The notes beneath the pieces are model-generated. The model worked only from the letters and a program-made list of their open reading frames with translations, was not told where the DNA came from and did no database searches. Position numbers and translations under genes: made by a program. From Faecalispora anaeroviscerum (GTDB lineage Bacteria > Bacillota > Clostridia > Oscillospirales > Acutalibacteraceae): a stretch of 64,000 nucleotides of DNA. Numbering within the stretch: the stretch's first letter is position 1; each line of letters starts with the position of its first letter. The stretch covers positions 1,178,001 through 1,242,000 of the forward strand of contig NZ_CANOOQ010000001.1 in assembly GCF_947568225.1 (NCBI RefSeq), written 5' to 3'. This document shows, one piece after another, positions 33,710 to 41,663 of the stretch.

Positions 33710-34356
33710 TCGGCTTCCTCCCGTTGTTCCTTGTTAATTTGCAGTACGCGGTTCCCAGCCACACTGAGCCTGCCCTCGCAGAACAGAGATACCGCACGGG
33801 GCAGTATTTTCCACTCGGCCTCCTCCATCACTCGCTTCTGCAGCGTTTCCGGCGTGTCGTCGTCGCGGATCTCCACAGCCGTCTGCAAAATGATCGGCCC
33901 GCCGTCGCACACCTCGTTGACAAAATGAACCGTTGCGCCTGTTACGCGCACACCGCGCAGGAGCGCGGCGCGATGCACCCCCAGGCCAAAATAGCCCTCC
34001 CCGCAGAAGGAGGGAATCAAAGACGGATGAATGTTCATCATCCGGTTACGGTAGCGGGCAATCACTTCGTCCCCAATGATCGTCATGAACCCCGCCAGCA
34101 CCACCAAATCGGCCTTGCAGCGCTCCAGAAGCGCCAAAAGGGCATGGTCGTAGGCGGATTGGCTGTCAAATTCTTTGCGGCGCAGAACCTCGCAGGGAAC
34201 CCCCGCCTGCGCCGCCCGGGTCAGAGCATATGCATCCGGCCTGCTGGAAATGACGCACGAAAGCCGCCCGCCGGAGAGTTCTCCCCGGCGTTCGGCATCA
34301 ATCAGAGCCTGCAGGTTGGTTCCCCCGCCGGAAACCAGCACCACAATATTCAGCAT
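33706..34356 (-). CDS. purN: GAR formyltransferase
   Basis: PurN transfers a formyl group from 10-formyl-tetrahydrofolate to GAR, the third step of purine synthesis. It has 216 residues. The phosphate-binding LVSGGGTNLQALI is at the N terminus, and the catalytic residues are in MNIHPSLIPSF (His of NIHPSL) with the Asp in VCDGGPII. It overlaps purM by seven bases and purO by four, so all three are translationally coupled. Confidence 0.96.
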   Translation of the reverse strand: MLNIVVLVSGGGTNLQALIDAERRGELSGGRLSCVISSRPDAYALTRAAQAGVPCEVLRRKEFDSQSAYDHALLALLERCKADLVVLAGFMTIIGDEVIARYRNRMMNIHPSLIPSFCGEGYFGLGVHRAALLRGVRVTGATVHFVNEVCDGGPIILQTAVEIRDDDTPETLQKRVMEEAEWKILPRAVSLFCEGRLSVAGNRVLQINKEQREEAE

Positions 34357-35384
34357 AGAACAACACCCTCTGTGCCCTGCTCCACCTGGCCGATCACGTA
34401 GACGCTTTCGCCGGCTTCACGCAGCAGAGCGGCGGCCTTGTCCGCTTCGTCGCGGGATACCACGAGGCACATTCCAATTCCCATGTTGAAGGTATTGTAC
34501 ATGTCGTGCTCCGGAATATTTCCCACAGATTGCAGCAGATGGAAAATCGGGAGAGACGGCAGCGCGGCTTTTTCCAGCTTTGCGGTCAGGCCGTCCTTCA
34601 TCATACGCGGCACATTTTCATAGAAGCCGCCGCCCGTAATGTGCGACATGGCTTTCACGTTACATTCCGCCATCAATTTCAGCACGGATTTTACATAAAT
34701 TCTGGTCGGAGTCAAAAGCTCTTCGCCCAATGTTTTGCCCAGCTCTTCCACATAGCGGCCGACATTGCCGGAATCCAGGCGAAACACCTTGCGCACCAGC
34801 GAAAAACCGTTGGAATGCACGCCGGAAGAGCCAAGACCCAGAATCACATCGCCCGGCTGCATCTGCGAGCCGTCGATAATTTTAGAGCGGTCTACCATAC
34901 CCACGCAGAAGCCTGCCAGATCGTATTCCTCCTCGGGATAAAAGCCCGGCATTTCCGCCGTTTCGCCGCCTACCAGGGCGCAACCGGACTGCACACAGCC
35001 CTCCGCCACACCGGCTACGATCTTCTCAATTTTTTCCGGATGATTCTTGCCAACCGCAAGATAATCCAGGAAAAACAGCGGCTGCGCGCCGCCGCAGATC
35101 ACGTCGTTTACGCACATGGCCACACAATCGATACCGATGGTATCGTGCTGATCCATCAGAAACGCCAGACGCAGCTTTGTGCCAACTCCGTCGGTGCCCG
35201 AAACAAGAACCGGCTCCTTCATGCCCGAAAGATTCGGACAAAACAAACCTCCGAAGCCGCCGAGGCCAGATAGTACTCCGGGTGTCACCGTTCTGGCCAC
35301 ATGGCTTTTCATCAATTCCACCGCGCGGTATCCGGCAGTTACGTCTACCCCCGCCGCTTTATAGCTCTCGCTGAAACTTTTCAA
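34350..35384 (-). CDS. purM: AIR synthase
   Basis: PurM closes the imidazole ring, converting FGAM to AIR with ATP. The protein has 344 residues and the expected motifs GVDVTAGYRAV at the N terminus, VSGTDGVGTKLRLA, DCVAMCVNDV, GGETAEMPGFY and GLGSSGVHSNGFSLVR. Translation starts at TTG 35384 behind GGGGGGAAAAAGGA. It is 22 bases downstream of purE and overlaps purN. The operon supplies AIR, which is also the substrate of ThiC in this window. Confidence 0.97.
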   Translation of the reverse strand: MKSFSESYKAAGVDVTAGYRAVELMKSHVARTVTPGVLSGLGGFGGLFCPNLSGMKEPVLVSGTDGVGTKLRLAFLMDQHDTIGIDCVAMCVNDVICGGAQPLFFLDYLAVGKNHPEKIEKIVAGVAEGCVQSGCALVGGETAEMPGFYPEEEYDLAGFCVGMVDRSKIIDGSQMQPGDVILGLGSSGVHSNGFSLVRKVFRLDSGNVGRYVEELGKTLGEELLTPTRIYVKSVLKLMAECNVKAMSHITGGGFYENVPRMMKDGLTAKLEKAALPSLPIFHLLQSVGNIPEHDMYNTFNMGIGMCLVVSRDEADKAAALLREAGESVYVIGQVEQGTEGVVLC

Positions 35385-35406
35385 TCCTTTTTCCCCCCAT
35401 TTATGC

Positions 35407-35913
35407 TTACAGCGCCTTTACAGCCGCCTGAATCGCCTCGTCCTTCTTCTCCACTTCGTTCGCCATTTTCTGCTTCATCTGTTCCAGCTTATCGGCCAGC
35501 GCTTCATCAGCAAGAGAGAGCATCTGGATCGCCAGCAAAGCCGCATTGTCCGCTCCGTCAATCGCAACAGTTGCTACCGGAACGCCGCTGGGCATCTGCA
35601 CGGTGGCCAGCAGAGCATCGAGGCCGTCAAGTGTAGAACACTTGATCGGAATCCCGATCACCGGAAGCGTAGTGTGCGCCGCGAGTACTCCCGCCAGATG
35701 CGCCGCCTTACCGGCCGCAGCAATAATGACGCCGAACCCGTTGGCTCTGGCATTTTTCGCAAACTCCGCCGCCATCAGCGGGGTTCTGTGTGCCGACATC
35801 ACATGCACCTCTGTCGGTACTTCATATGCTTTCAACCGCTTAATTGCAGCAGATACAACCGCAAAATCACTGTCGCTGCCCATAATTACCGCAACTTTTT
35901 TTCCGCTTGACAT
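35407..35913 (-). CDS. purE: N5-CAIR mutase
   Basis: PurE (class I) moves the carboxyl group of N5-CAIR to give CAIR. It has 168 residues; the substrate loop VIMGSDSDFAV and VMSAHRTP with its catalytic His, and AAAGKAAHLAGVLAAHT, are visible. ATG 35913 follows AAGGAG. It is the first gene of the pur operon and is preceded by a 5' leader with a short peptide gene and a terminator. No purK is adjacent. Confidence 0.96.
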   Translation of the reverse strand: MSSGKKVAVIMGSDSDFAVVSAAIKRLKAYEVPTEVHVMSAHRTPLMAAEFAKNARANGFGVIIAAAGKAAHLAGVLAAHTTLPVIGIPIKCSTLDGLDALLATVQMPSGVPVATVAIDGADNAALLAIQMLSLADEALADKLEQMKQKMANEVEKKDEAIQAAVKAL

Positions 35914-35965
35914 GAAAACAGCACTCCTTTTTAAATCGTATTCTCATTGCCTCAACCGCCAGAAT

Positions 35966-36008
35966 AAAAAGCAAAAAGCAGACCGCACCCATACAGGATG
36001 CAGTCTGC
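35966..36008 (-). terminator. Attenuator terminator before purE
   Basis: On the minus strand GCAGACTGCATCC (36008-35996) pairs with GGGTGCGGTCTGC (35990-35978), followed by TTTTTGCTTTTT. It lies 53 bases before purE, inside the leader transcript. Confidence 0.9.
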
Positions 36009-36012
36009 CCAG

Positions 36013-36081
36013 TTATTCAGAAGCCCGGTTACGACCGGCACATTTTTTCAGACAGGTAACAATCAACAGAACCGATCTCAT
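36013..36081 (-). CDS. Putative pur leader peptide (22 residues)
   Basis: ATG 36081 lies seven bases after GGAGG (GGAGGATAAGGC). The product starts MRSVLLIVTC and ends NRASE before TAA at 36015-36013. The stop overlaps the 3' arm of the leader stem and comes five bases before the terminator stem, so a ribosome on this ORF would alter folding. It is inferred from position and ribosome binding site; I know of no homologue by name. Confidence 0.5.
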   Translation of the reverse strand: MRSVLLIVTCLKKCAGRNRASE

Positions 36082-36121
36082 GCCTTATCCTCCGGTCTCT
36101 CCTGAATAATTCATCCTCTTC

Positions 36122-36150
36122 AGTTTAGGTTAAAAAGAAGTAAAATGCAA
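36122..36150 (-). promoter_or_regulatory. Promoter of pur operon
   Basis: On the minus strand the -35 is TTGCAT (36150-36145), with a 17-base spacer and -10 TAAACT (36127-36122). Confidence 0.7.
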
Positions 36151-36223
36151 TAGACGCTGCCGGAAAAATCATATTTTCGTAAGGTTATCATGAGCTTTCA
36201 TTCGGAAGCACTGCCTATTTTGT

Positions 36224-37144
36224 CTATTTTGCGCGGTCGCTTTTTTCACCCTGAGAATCGTCGGTGAACAGCTCTTTTACAGAGGTTGCAAGACCGGCTA
36301 GAGACTGAATTTCTGACGGAATGATGATCTTGGTGGCCTTGCCGTCGGCCGCTTTTCCAAATGCCTCCAGGCTCTTGAGCGCGATCACTCGGTCGCTGGG
36401 AGCTGCTTCGTTCAAAAACTTCAAGCTGTCGGCCAGTGCCTTTTGAACAGACAGAATCGCCTGCGCCTCACCTTCAGCTTGCAGAATATGAGACTGCTTC
36501 TGCGCATCAGCCGCCAGAATCACAGCTTCCTTTTGGCCCTCGGCAATCAAAATCGCACTGCTCTTCTGACCTTCCGCGTCCAGAATAATGGCGCGGCGGT
36601 CACGCTCGGCTTTCATCTGCTTCTCCATCGAGTCCTGAATCGCCGGCGGCGGCAGAATATTCTTCAGCTCCACGCGGTTGACCTTAATACCCCAGGCATC
36701 GGTTGCTTCATCCAGGACGATACGGATCTTGGTGTTGATGACATCGCGGGATGTCAAGGTGGTATCCAGCTCCAGCTCGCCGATGATGTTACGAAGCGTG
36801 GTGGCACTCAGGTTTTCAATCGCGGAAATCGGGCGTTCCACGCCGTAGGCATACAGCTTTGCATCCGTAATCTGAAAATACACCACGGTATCAATCTGCA
36901 TGGTTACGTTATCTTTAGTGATAACCGGCTGGGGCGGAAAATCGATCACCTGCTCTTTAAGAGATACTTTTTTTGAAATCCGGTCAAGAAAGGGAATCTT
37001 GACATGCAAACCCGTCTCCCATGTTGCGTAATACGCTCCCAGGCGTTCCACAACGTAAGAGTGCGCCTGCGGAACAATCTTGATGTTTGTGATGATAACC
37101 ACAAGAACAATCAAAATCAGAAGCCCAAAAATAATCCATTCCAT
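36224..37144 (-). CDS. SPFH/Band 7 membrane protein (QmcA-like)
   Basis: Protein of 306 residues with one N-terminal membrane helix (about 3-22) and an SPFH domain (about 25-190) followed by an Ala/Glu-rich coiled-coil region and a short tail. VPQAHSYVVERLGAYYATWETGLHVKIPF is split by family landmarks typical of QmcA/stomatin-like proteins that organise membrane microdomains. ATG 37144 is preceded by AGGAGGC. The NfeD-type gene lies 33 bases upstream in the same direction; SPFH-NfeD pairs are a widespread operon. Probable role: membrane quality control or domain scaffold. No protease gene is adjacent. Confidence 0.93.
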   Translation of the reverse strand: MEWIIFGLLILIVLVVIITNIKIVPQAHSYVVERLGAYYATWETGLHVKIPFLDRISKKVSLKEQVIDFPPQPVITKDNVTMQIDTVVYFQITDAKLYAYGVERPISAIENLSATTLRNIIGELELDTTLTSRDVINTKIRIVLDEATDAWGIKVNRVELKNILPPPAIQDSMEKQMKAERDRRAIILDAEGQKSSAILIAEGQKEAVILAADAQKQSHILQAEGEAQAILSVQKALADSLKFLNEAAPSDRVIALKSLEAFGKAADGKATKIIIPSEIQSLAGLATSVKELFTDDSQGEKSDRAK

Positions 37145-37177
37145 AGTATAGCCTCCTGTTAATTAAATACAGTTCCT

Positions 37178-37615
37178 TTAAGATTCGGGCGCCACGATCA
37201 GCTTGACTCCCTCGATACGCAGCACCAGAACATTATGTCCTACCGGGATCACAATTCCACTGTCGGAACGGGCGGACCAGACGCTGCCCATTACCGTAAC
37301 CTGACCCAGGCCTTTTTCGTTGTCAATCTCCGACGTAACAATCCCGATCTTACCAATATAGCGACCGGCATTCGTGTCTTCTCTTTTCACTCTCAGGATT
37401 TTTTTAATCAGCGGACGGGTCAAAGCCAGCGAAAGCGCCGTTACCACTGCAAATGTTCCTGTCTGAACCCAGATGGGCGCACCCAGAAGATTTGCAATAA
37501 TCGCCGCAATACCGCCAACCACCATCCAGATGGATACCAGCTGGGCGGTCACAGCCTCCAGGATCGCCGCTCCGACAATCACCGCAAGCCAAACATAAGG
37601 ATAATAAGCCTCCAT
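37178..37615 (-). CDS. NfeD family membrane protein (YbbJ-like)
   Basis: Protein of 145 residues with three to four hydrophobic helices in the first 75 residues and a soluble OB-fold domain at the C terminus (about 80-145), containing GKIGIVTSEI and GSVWSARSDSG as expected for NfeD1b. It partners SPFH proteins; the SPFH gene follows after 33 bases. ATG 37615 is preceded by GGGAGGTGTGAAACG. Function in membrane organisation is inferred from the pairing. Confidence 0.92.
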   Translation of the reverse strand: MEAYYPYVWLAVIVGAAILEAVTAQLVSIWMVVGGIAAIIANLLGAPIWVQTGTFAVVTALSLALTRPLIKKILRVKREDTNAGRYIGKIGIVTSEIDNEKGLGQVTVMGSVWSARSDSGIVIPVGHNVLVLRIEGVKLIVAPES

Positions 37616-37817
37616 CGTTTCACACCTCCCGAACAGAGTACTAAATTGTTTTACAATGCTATGGTTTCAGTTTACCATAAATGCGCATTGAAATCAAATT
37701 TCAGTATTGACACTATTCGGTAAATCAGTTAAAAATACTTTTTGATTCTGTAAAAATTTAGTTGCCGTTTTTATTTGTTCTCCATATAGCGAAAAAATAG
37801 ATTCGGTTATTTCTGTT

Positions 37818-38786
37818 TTAGTCTGCTGCCAAACCGCTTCGCACCGTCTGATTCTCCCTCATTTGCAGTTCACGGTAGCTTTCCGTCACCTCGTCAATAA
37901 ATTCCCGTTCCGCGTCCGCAAGCTTTCTGTCCCGTTTGGTTACAATACCGAACTGAATATGCTCCGAACAGTTCATCAGGGGAACCGACACAACCCCATA
38001 CAGGGAATTCTGCCCAGAAAATTCCGAAATTCCAATTGTAAAAAAGTCGCCGGTTGAAATCAGATTCATCTGCTCGGCCCTGTCATTCACATACACAATT
38101 CGGGAAGAATCATTTAAATCGAGATGAAGATTTTCTTCTGTAATATGGTAGATAAAGTCTTCGAACTGCCCAATGTATCTTACAAACCCATAATTCTTCA
38201 GCTCCGAAACGTCAATGCCCTGGCTGCCATTGAGCAGTTCATGGCCGCTTGAAAGACAAACATATGGCAGGAAGGTTGCCAGCCGCCTGAAATGCAGTTC
38301 CTTATCCGAAAAAAGCTTTTGCATCGTTTCCTCTTCCTGAGACGCAAAATGAATCACCCCTACATTTGCACTGCCGCTGATCACATCATCCACCACGTTC
38401 ATCGTGGAATCCTCGTTCAGGCGGTAGGAATAACGCTCCAGATTCCAGTGCCGGCAGCAGATGCGGTTAAAACACTCTGCTGTATGTGAAAATTTCGTCA
38501 TAGAAACACTCATCATACTTTCACCGTCTTGGATTTCGCTGCTGAACTGCTTTAAATTTTCAATTTCACGCAGAATCACTTCACAATGCTTCAAATACTT
38601 TTCCCCGTTTTTTGTCAGCACACAGCCCTGCTTTGTACGCTGAAACAGCTCAAACCCCGCCTCTTCCTCAACCTCTTTAATAATATGGCTTAGGTGAGGC
38701 TGCGAAACATACATCACCTTTGCGGCCTGATTAATAGACCCGTAGTCCGCAACCGCCTGAAAATACTTTAAGTATTTAATCTCCAA
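37818..38786 (-). CDS. LysR family transcriptional regulator
   Basis: Regulator of 322 residues with an N-terminal winged helix (about 1-60; YLKYFQAVADYGSINQAAKVMYVSQPHLSHIIKEVE spans it) and a C-terminal effector domain of the PBP2 fold. I start at TTG 38786, six bases after AAGGGGGAG; the frame stays open 64 codons upstream into the promoter region. It is divergent from glutaminase and an AGCS symporter with 270 bases between, the usual layout for a LysR activator and its target. A glutamine- or glutamate-related effector is plausible but not shown. Confidence 0.92.
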   Translation of the reverse strand: MEIKYLKYFQAVADYGSINQAAKVMYVSQPHLSHIIKEVEEEAGFELFQRTKQGCVLTKNGEKYLKHCEVILREIENLKQFSSEIQDGESMMSVSMTKFSHTAECFNRICCRHWNLERYSYRLNEDSTMNVVDDVISGSANVGVIHFASQEEETMQKLFSDKELHFRRLATFLPYVCLSSGHELLNGSQGIDVSELKNYGFVRYIGQFEDFIYHITEENLHLDLNDSSRIVYVNDRAEQMNLISTGDFFTIGISEFSGQNSLYGVVSVPLMNCSEHIQFGIVTKRDRKLADAEREFIDEVTESYRELQMRENQTVRSGLAAD

Positions 38787-38909
38787 TAACCGCTCCCCCT
38801 TTTGATAAGCACTCTGAAACAGCAGAACAAAATAACTGCTGTTCTTTCTTTTATCATATCTATCACATTCAGAAATGGATGTAAAGATATTCCATCTAAA
38901 TTTGTAAAA

Positions 38910-38942
38910 ATTTACCGTTCCCATAAAAGGGTTCTGGTAAAT
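38910..38942. promoter_or_regulatory. Candidate LysR operator
   Basis: ATTTACC (38910-38916) and GGTAAAT (38936-38942) form an inverted repeat between the LysR gene and glsA, about 70 bases before the TATAAT (39012-39017) that precedes glsA. The -35 of that promoter is poor, as expected for an activated promoter. Confidence 0.5.
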
Positions 38943-39056
38943 CTTTCTATATGGATTTGTTATAAGCATTATCAACAATTCGAATTACCCGATTTGTTTT
39001 ATTTGTGCTACTATAATAACATTCCATAAAAAACATTGTAACAAAGAGGTGATTTT

Positions 39057-40004
39057 ATGATGATAGCACAAGATTTTGACCTTATTTTACAAGATTCTCT
39101 CGTTTACGGCAGAAGTCACCTTTCCTGCGGCAAGGTTGCTGACTATATTCCCGAACTGGCCAAAGCCGACCCTTCGCATCTTGGAATCTGCCTGATGCTG
39201 CCGGACGGCACGGTCTGCCACGCCGGAAGCTGGAAAATTCCGTTTACCATGCAAAGCATTGCAAAAACCTTTTCTTTAATTCTGGCCCTGAAAACAGTCG
39301 GCTACGAAAAAGTATTCAGCAAAGTAGGAATGGAACCTACCGGAGACTGTTTCGACAGCATTGTGCAATTAGAAACCAAACAGCTTCCCCCGTTTAACCC
39401 GATGATTAACGCGGGGGCAATTGTTACAGTAAGCTGTATTGAACTACCGAATCCGTTTGGGGCATTCCTTGAACTCGTTCGTCAACTGTGTTTTAATGAT
39501 ACTATTCGTCTGAACGAGCAAGTCTATCTTTCTGAAAAGCGCACCGGCCTTCGCAACCGCTCCATCGCCTACCTTTTGCAGAGTGACCATATTCTGGAGG
39601 GTGACCCGGAACAAGTGCTAGACCGCTATTTTCGTATGTGCTCGGTGGAGGTAACAACAGAGGATTTAGCCCGCTACGCGCTGATTTTGGCCAACGACGG
39701 CACAGACCCTGTTACCGGAGAAGAAATGATAGAGGAATGGATTGTACGTATTGTAAAAACACTGATGCTGACTTGCGGTATGTACGATGAATCAGGTGAA
39801 TTTGCAGTAAAGACGGGAATCCCATCCAAGAGCGGAGTAGGAGGTGGAATTGTTGCGGCTACAGAGCAAGGGATGGGAATTGCAACCTACGGGCCGGTTC
39901 TAAACAAAAAAGGCAACAGCGTAGGCGGCATACATATGTTGGAATATTTATCCCGTAAATTAAACCTGCATTATTTAGCAAACAAAACTTACACTGCGGT
40001 GTAA
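39057..40004 (+). CDS. glsA: Glutaminase
   Basis: Hydrolyses glutamine to glutamate and ammonia. The 315-residue protein has the serine beta-lactamase-like fold; the catalytic Ser-x-x-Lys is in MQSIAKTF (SIAK), with FNPMINAGAI and SGVGGGIVA further along. ATG 39057 follows AGAGGTGA; ATG 39060 is also possible. It is 22 bases upstream of an AGCS-family symporter, so the pair forms a glutamine uptake and deamidation unit, probably activated by the divergent LysR. It gives glutamate, the same end product as the hut pathway. Confidence 0.95.
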   Translation: MMIAQDFDLILQDSLVYGRSHLSCGKVADYIPELAKADPSHLGICLMLPDGTVCHAGSWKIPFTMQSIAKTFSLILALKTVGYEKVFSKVGMEPTGDCFDSIVQLETKQLPPFNPMINAGAIVTVSCIELPNPFGAFLELVRQLCFNDTIRLNEQVYLSEKRTGLRNRSIAYLLQSDHILEGDPEQVLDRYFRMCSVEVTTEDLARYALILANDGTDPVTGEEMIEEWIVRIVKTLMLTCGMYDESGEFAVKTGIPSKSGVGGGIVAATEQGMGIATYGPVLNKKGNSVGGIHMLEYLSRKLNLHYLANKTYTAV

Positions 40005-40026
40005 ACAAAGAAAGGGTTATTGAAGT

Positions 40027-41493
40027 ATGAGTGCATTTGCGGATCAACTAAATCACATTCTGGACACAACAAACGGCTTTTTATACGGCAGCGTTCTATT
40101 GGTCTTACTGCTGTTCACCGGCATCTACTTTTCCATTCGTACCCGTATGGTGCAGTTTCGAATGGCCAAAGAAGGAATTCGGCTCTTGTTTCAGGAAAGT
40201 GACGACAAGGAAGCCGTCTCGGGCTTTCAGGCCTTAATGGTTTCTTGTGCCTCCCGTTTGGGCGTAGGCAACATTACCGGCGTTGCCTCCGCCATTATTC
40301 TGGGCGGCCCCGGTGCGATTTTCTGGATGTGGATGACAGCGGCCCTCGGCGGCGCTTCCGCTTTTGTGGAAAGCACGCTGGCACAGCTATACAAGGTAAA
40401 AACGCCTGAGGGCAGGTTTCAGGGCGGCCCCTCGTACTATTTGGTAAAAATCTTCAAACGCCGCTGGGTGGGCGTTGTGTTCGCAATGTCTCTGATCATC
40501 ACCTTCTCCTATGGCTTCCAGATGCTGCAGGCCAACGCGGTTACCGCCGCCTTCCAGCAGAATTTCGGGGACTCCCCTCTGGTGGCCTACGGCACCGCAA
40601 TCTTCATGGCTTTGCTGACCGCCTACGGCGTATTCGGCGGACAAAAAGTAGTTGCGAAAATTTCTGAAGTCATCGTTCCGATTATGGCGATTGGTTTTCT
40701 AGTCGTCAGCCTTGCGGTTATTGCACTGAATATTCGCAATCTCCCCCACGTATTCTCTCAGATTTTCTCAATGGCTTTCGACTTTAAATCTATCTCCGGA
40801 GGATTCGCGGGCACCGCAATCTCGATCGGCCTGCGCCGCGGCCTGTATTCAAATGAAGCCGGTATGGGCAGCGCACCCAACGCGGCAGGTACTGTAGATG
40901 ACACTCACCCCGCAAAGCAGGGCCTGGTTCAAATGCTGGCCGTTTTTATCGACACTCTGATTCTCTGCACCGCAACCGCACTGCTCATCCTCTGCCCCGG
41001 CGTCTCCTGGGAAGGAAAAGACGGCGGCTACGCCATGCCTCTGGTTCAGGCTGCCGTACAATCACAATTTGGCACCTTCGGCATCTGGTTTGTTTCCATT
41101 TCGGTTCTGTTCTTTGCTTTCGGAACCATTATTGGCAATATTTATTATGTTGAAACAAACGTCTATTATATCTGGCACCGCGCTCCCTCCAAGCTGTTCC
41201 GCCTAAGCATTGTAGCCGCCGTATTCATTGGCTGCCTGATCAAAGCAGAGCTCGCCTGGAACCTGTCGGACTTCACCATGGCGGTCATGGTTCTGCTGAA
41301 CTTCCCCGCACTGATGATTCTGGCCAACACGTCCATCAAGGTTTTAAAGGACTATGAGGCCCAGAAAAAACAGGGCAAAGAAAAAATCTATTTCTATGCA
41401 CCGAGCATCGGAATTCACGATACTGACTGCTGGAATGAAAACAGAGAATCCGAGCCGAAGGCTGTTTCCGCCGAGCCGGTTGCCAAGAGATAA
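40027..41493 (+). CDS. AGCS family sodium:amino acid symporter, probable glutamine uptake
   Basis: Sodium-coupled alanine/glycine/glutamine-type symporter of 488 residues with about 11 membrane helices. Family features visible are the N-terminal YFSIRTRMVQFR, SRLGVGNITGVA (substrate and sodium site), WMWMTAALGGASAFVESTLAQ and GLRRGLYSNEAGMGSAPNAA. ATG 40027 follows AAAGGG at about ten bases. The gene before it is glutaminase, so glutamine is the most likely substrate. It is followed by two hairpins, the second a bidirectional terminator shared with groEL. Confidence 0.93.
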   Translation: MSAFADQLNHILDTTNGFLYGSVLLVLLLFTGIYFSIRTRMVQFRMAKEGIRLLFQESDDKEAVSGFQALMVSCASRLGVGNITGVASAIILGGPGAIFWMWMTAALGGASAFVESTLAQLYKVKTPEGRFQGGPSYYLVKIFKRRWVGVVFAMSLIITFSYGFQMLQANAVTAAFQQNFGDSPLVAYGTAIFMALLTAYGVFGGQKVVAKISEVIVPIMAIGFLVVSLAVIALNIRNLPHVFSQIFSMAFDFKSISGGFAGTAISIGLRRGLYSNEAGMGSAPNAAGTVDDTHPAKQGLVQMLAVFIDTLILCTATALLILCPGVSWEGKDGGYAMPLVQAAVQSQFGTFGIWFVSISVLFFAFGTIIGNIYYVETNVYYIWHRAPSKLFRLSIVAAVFIGCLIKAELAWNLSDFTMAVMVLLNFPALMILANTSIKVLKDYEAQKKQGKEKIYFYAPSIGIHDTDCWNENRESEPKAVSAEPVAKR

Positions 41494-41545
41494 GATTCCC
41501 GACTTTAAAACAGCTTACGCCTCCTCTTGATATAGCCATTTGGTT

Positions 41546-41577
41546 GGCGGCAAGGGTTCGTCGAAGCCCTTGCCGCC
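41546..41577. terminator. Hairpin after AGCS symporter
   Basis: GGCGGCAAGGG (41546-41556) pairs perfectly with CCCTTGCCGCC (41567-41577). There is no T run, so it may protect the 3' end rather than terminate. Confidence 0.6.
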
Positions 41578-41610
41578 TGCCGTATCAAAAACAGCCGAAC
41601 CAATTACAGA

Positions 41611-41644
41611 AAAAAGGGTGATGCCAGAAGGCATCACCCTTTTT
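41611..41644. terminator. Bidirectional terminator, AGCS - groEL
   Basis: AAAAAGGGTGATGCC (41611-41625) pairs perfectly with GGCATCACCCTTTTT (41630-41644). Confidence 0.95.
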
Positions 41645-41663
41645 CTCACGGAAAAAATTCAGA

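Larger units (their letters stand above)
35914..36223 (-). promoter_or_regulatory. Regulated leader of the pur operon
   Basis: Promoter at 36122-36150, leader peptide at 36013-36081, terminator at 35966-36008, then purE. TTATTCAG (minus strand 36109-36102) can pair with CTGAATAA (36020-36013), the latter containing the leader peptide's last codons. GACCGG (36097-36092) can pair with CCGGTC (36038-36033), but CCGGT-CGTA-ACCGG (36038-36025) is a competing local hairpin. This is a typical switch layout. I see no purine, PRPP, ZTP or THF riboswitch core. Confidence 0.65.

Noticed and set aside
35914..36180. Purine, PRPP, ZTP or THF riboswitch before purE
   Set aside because: I compared the leader with the conserved cores I know for these classes and none fits. 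A leader peptide with attenuator explains the sequence better.
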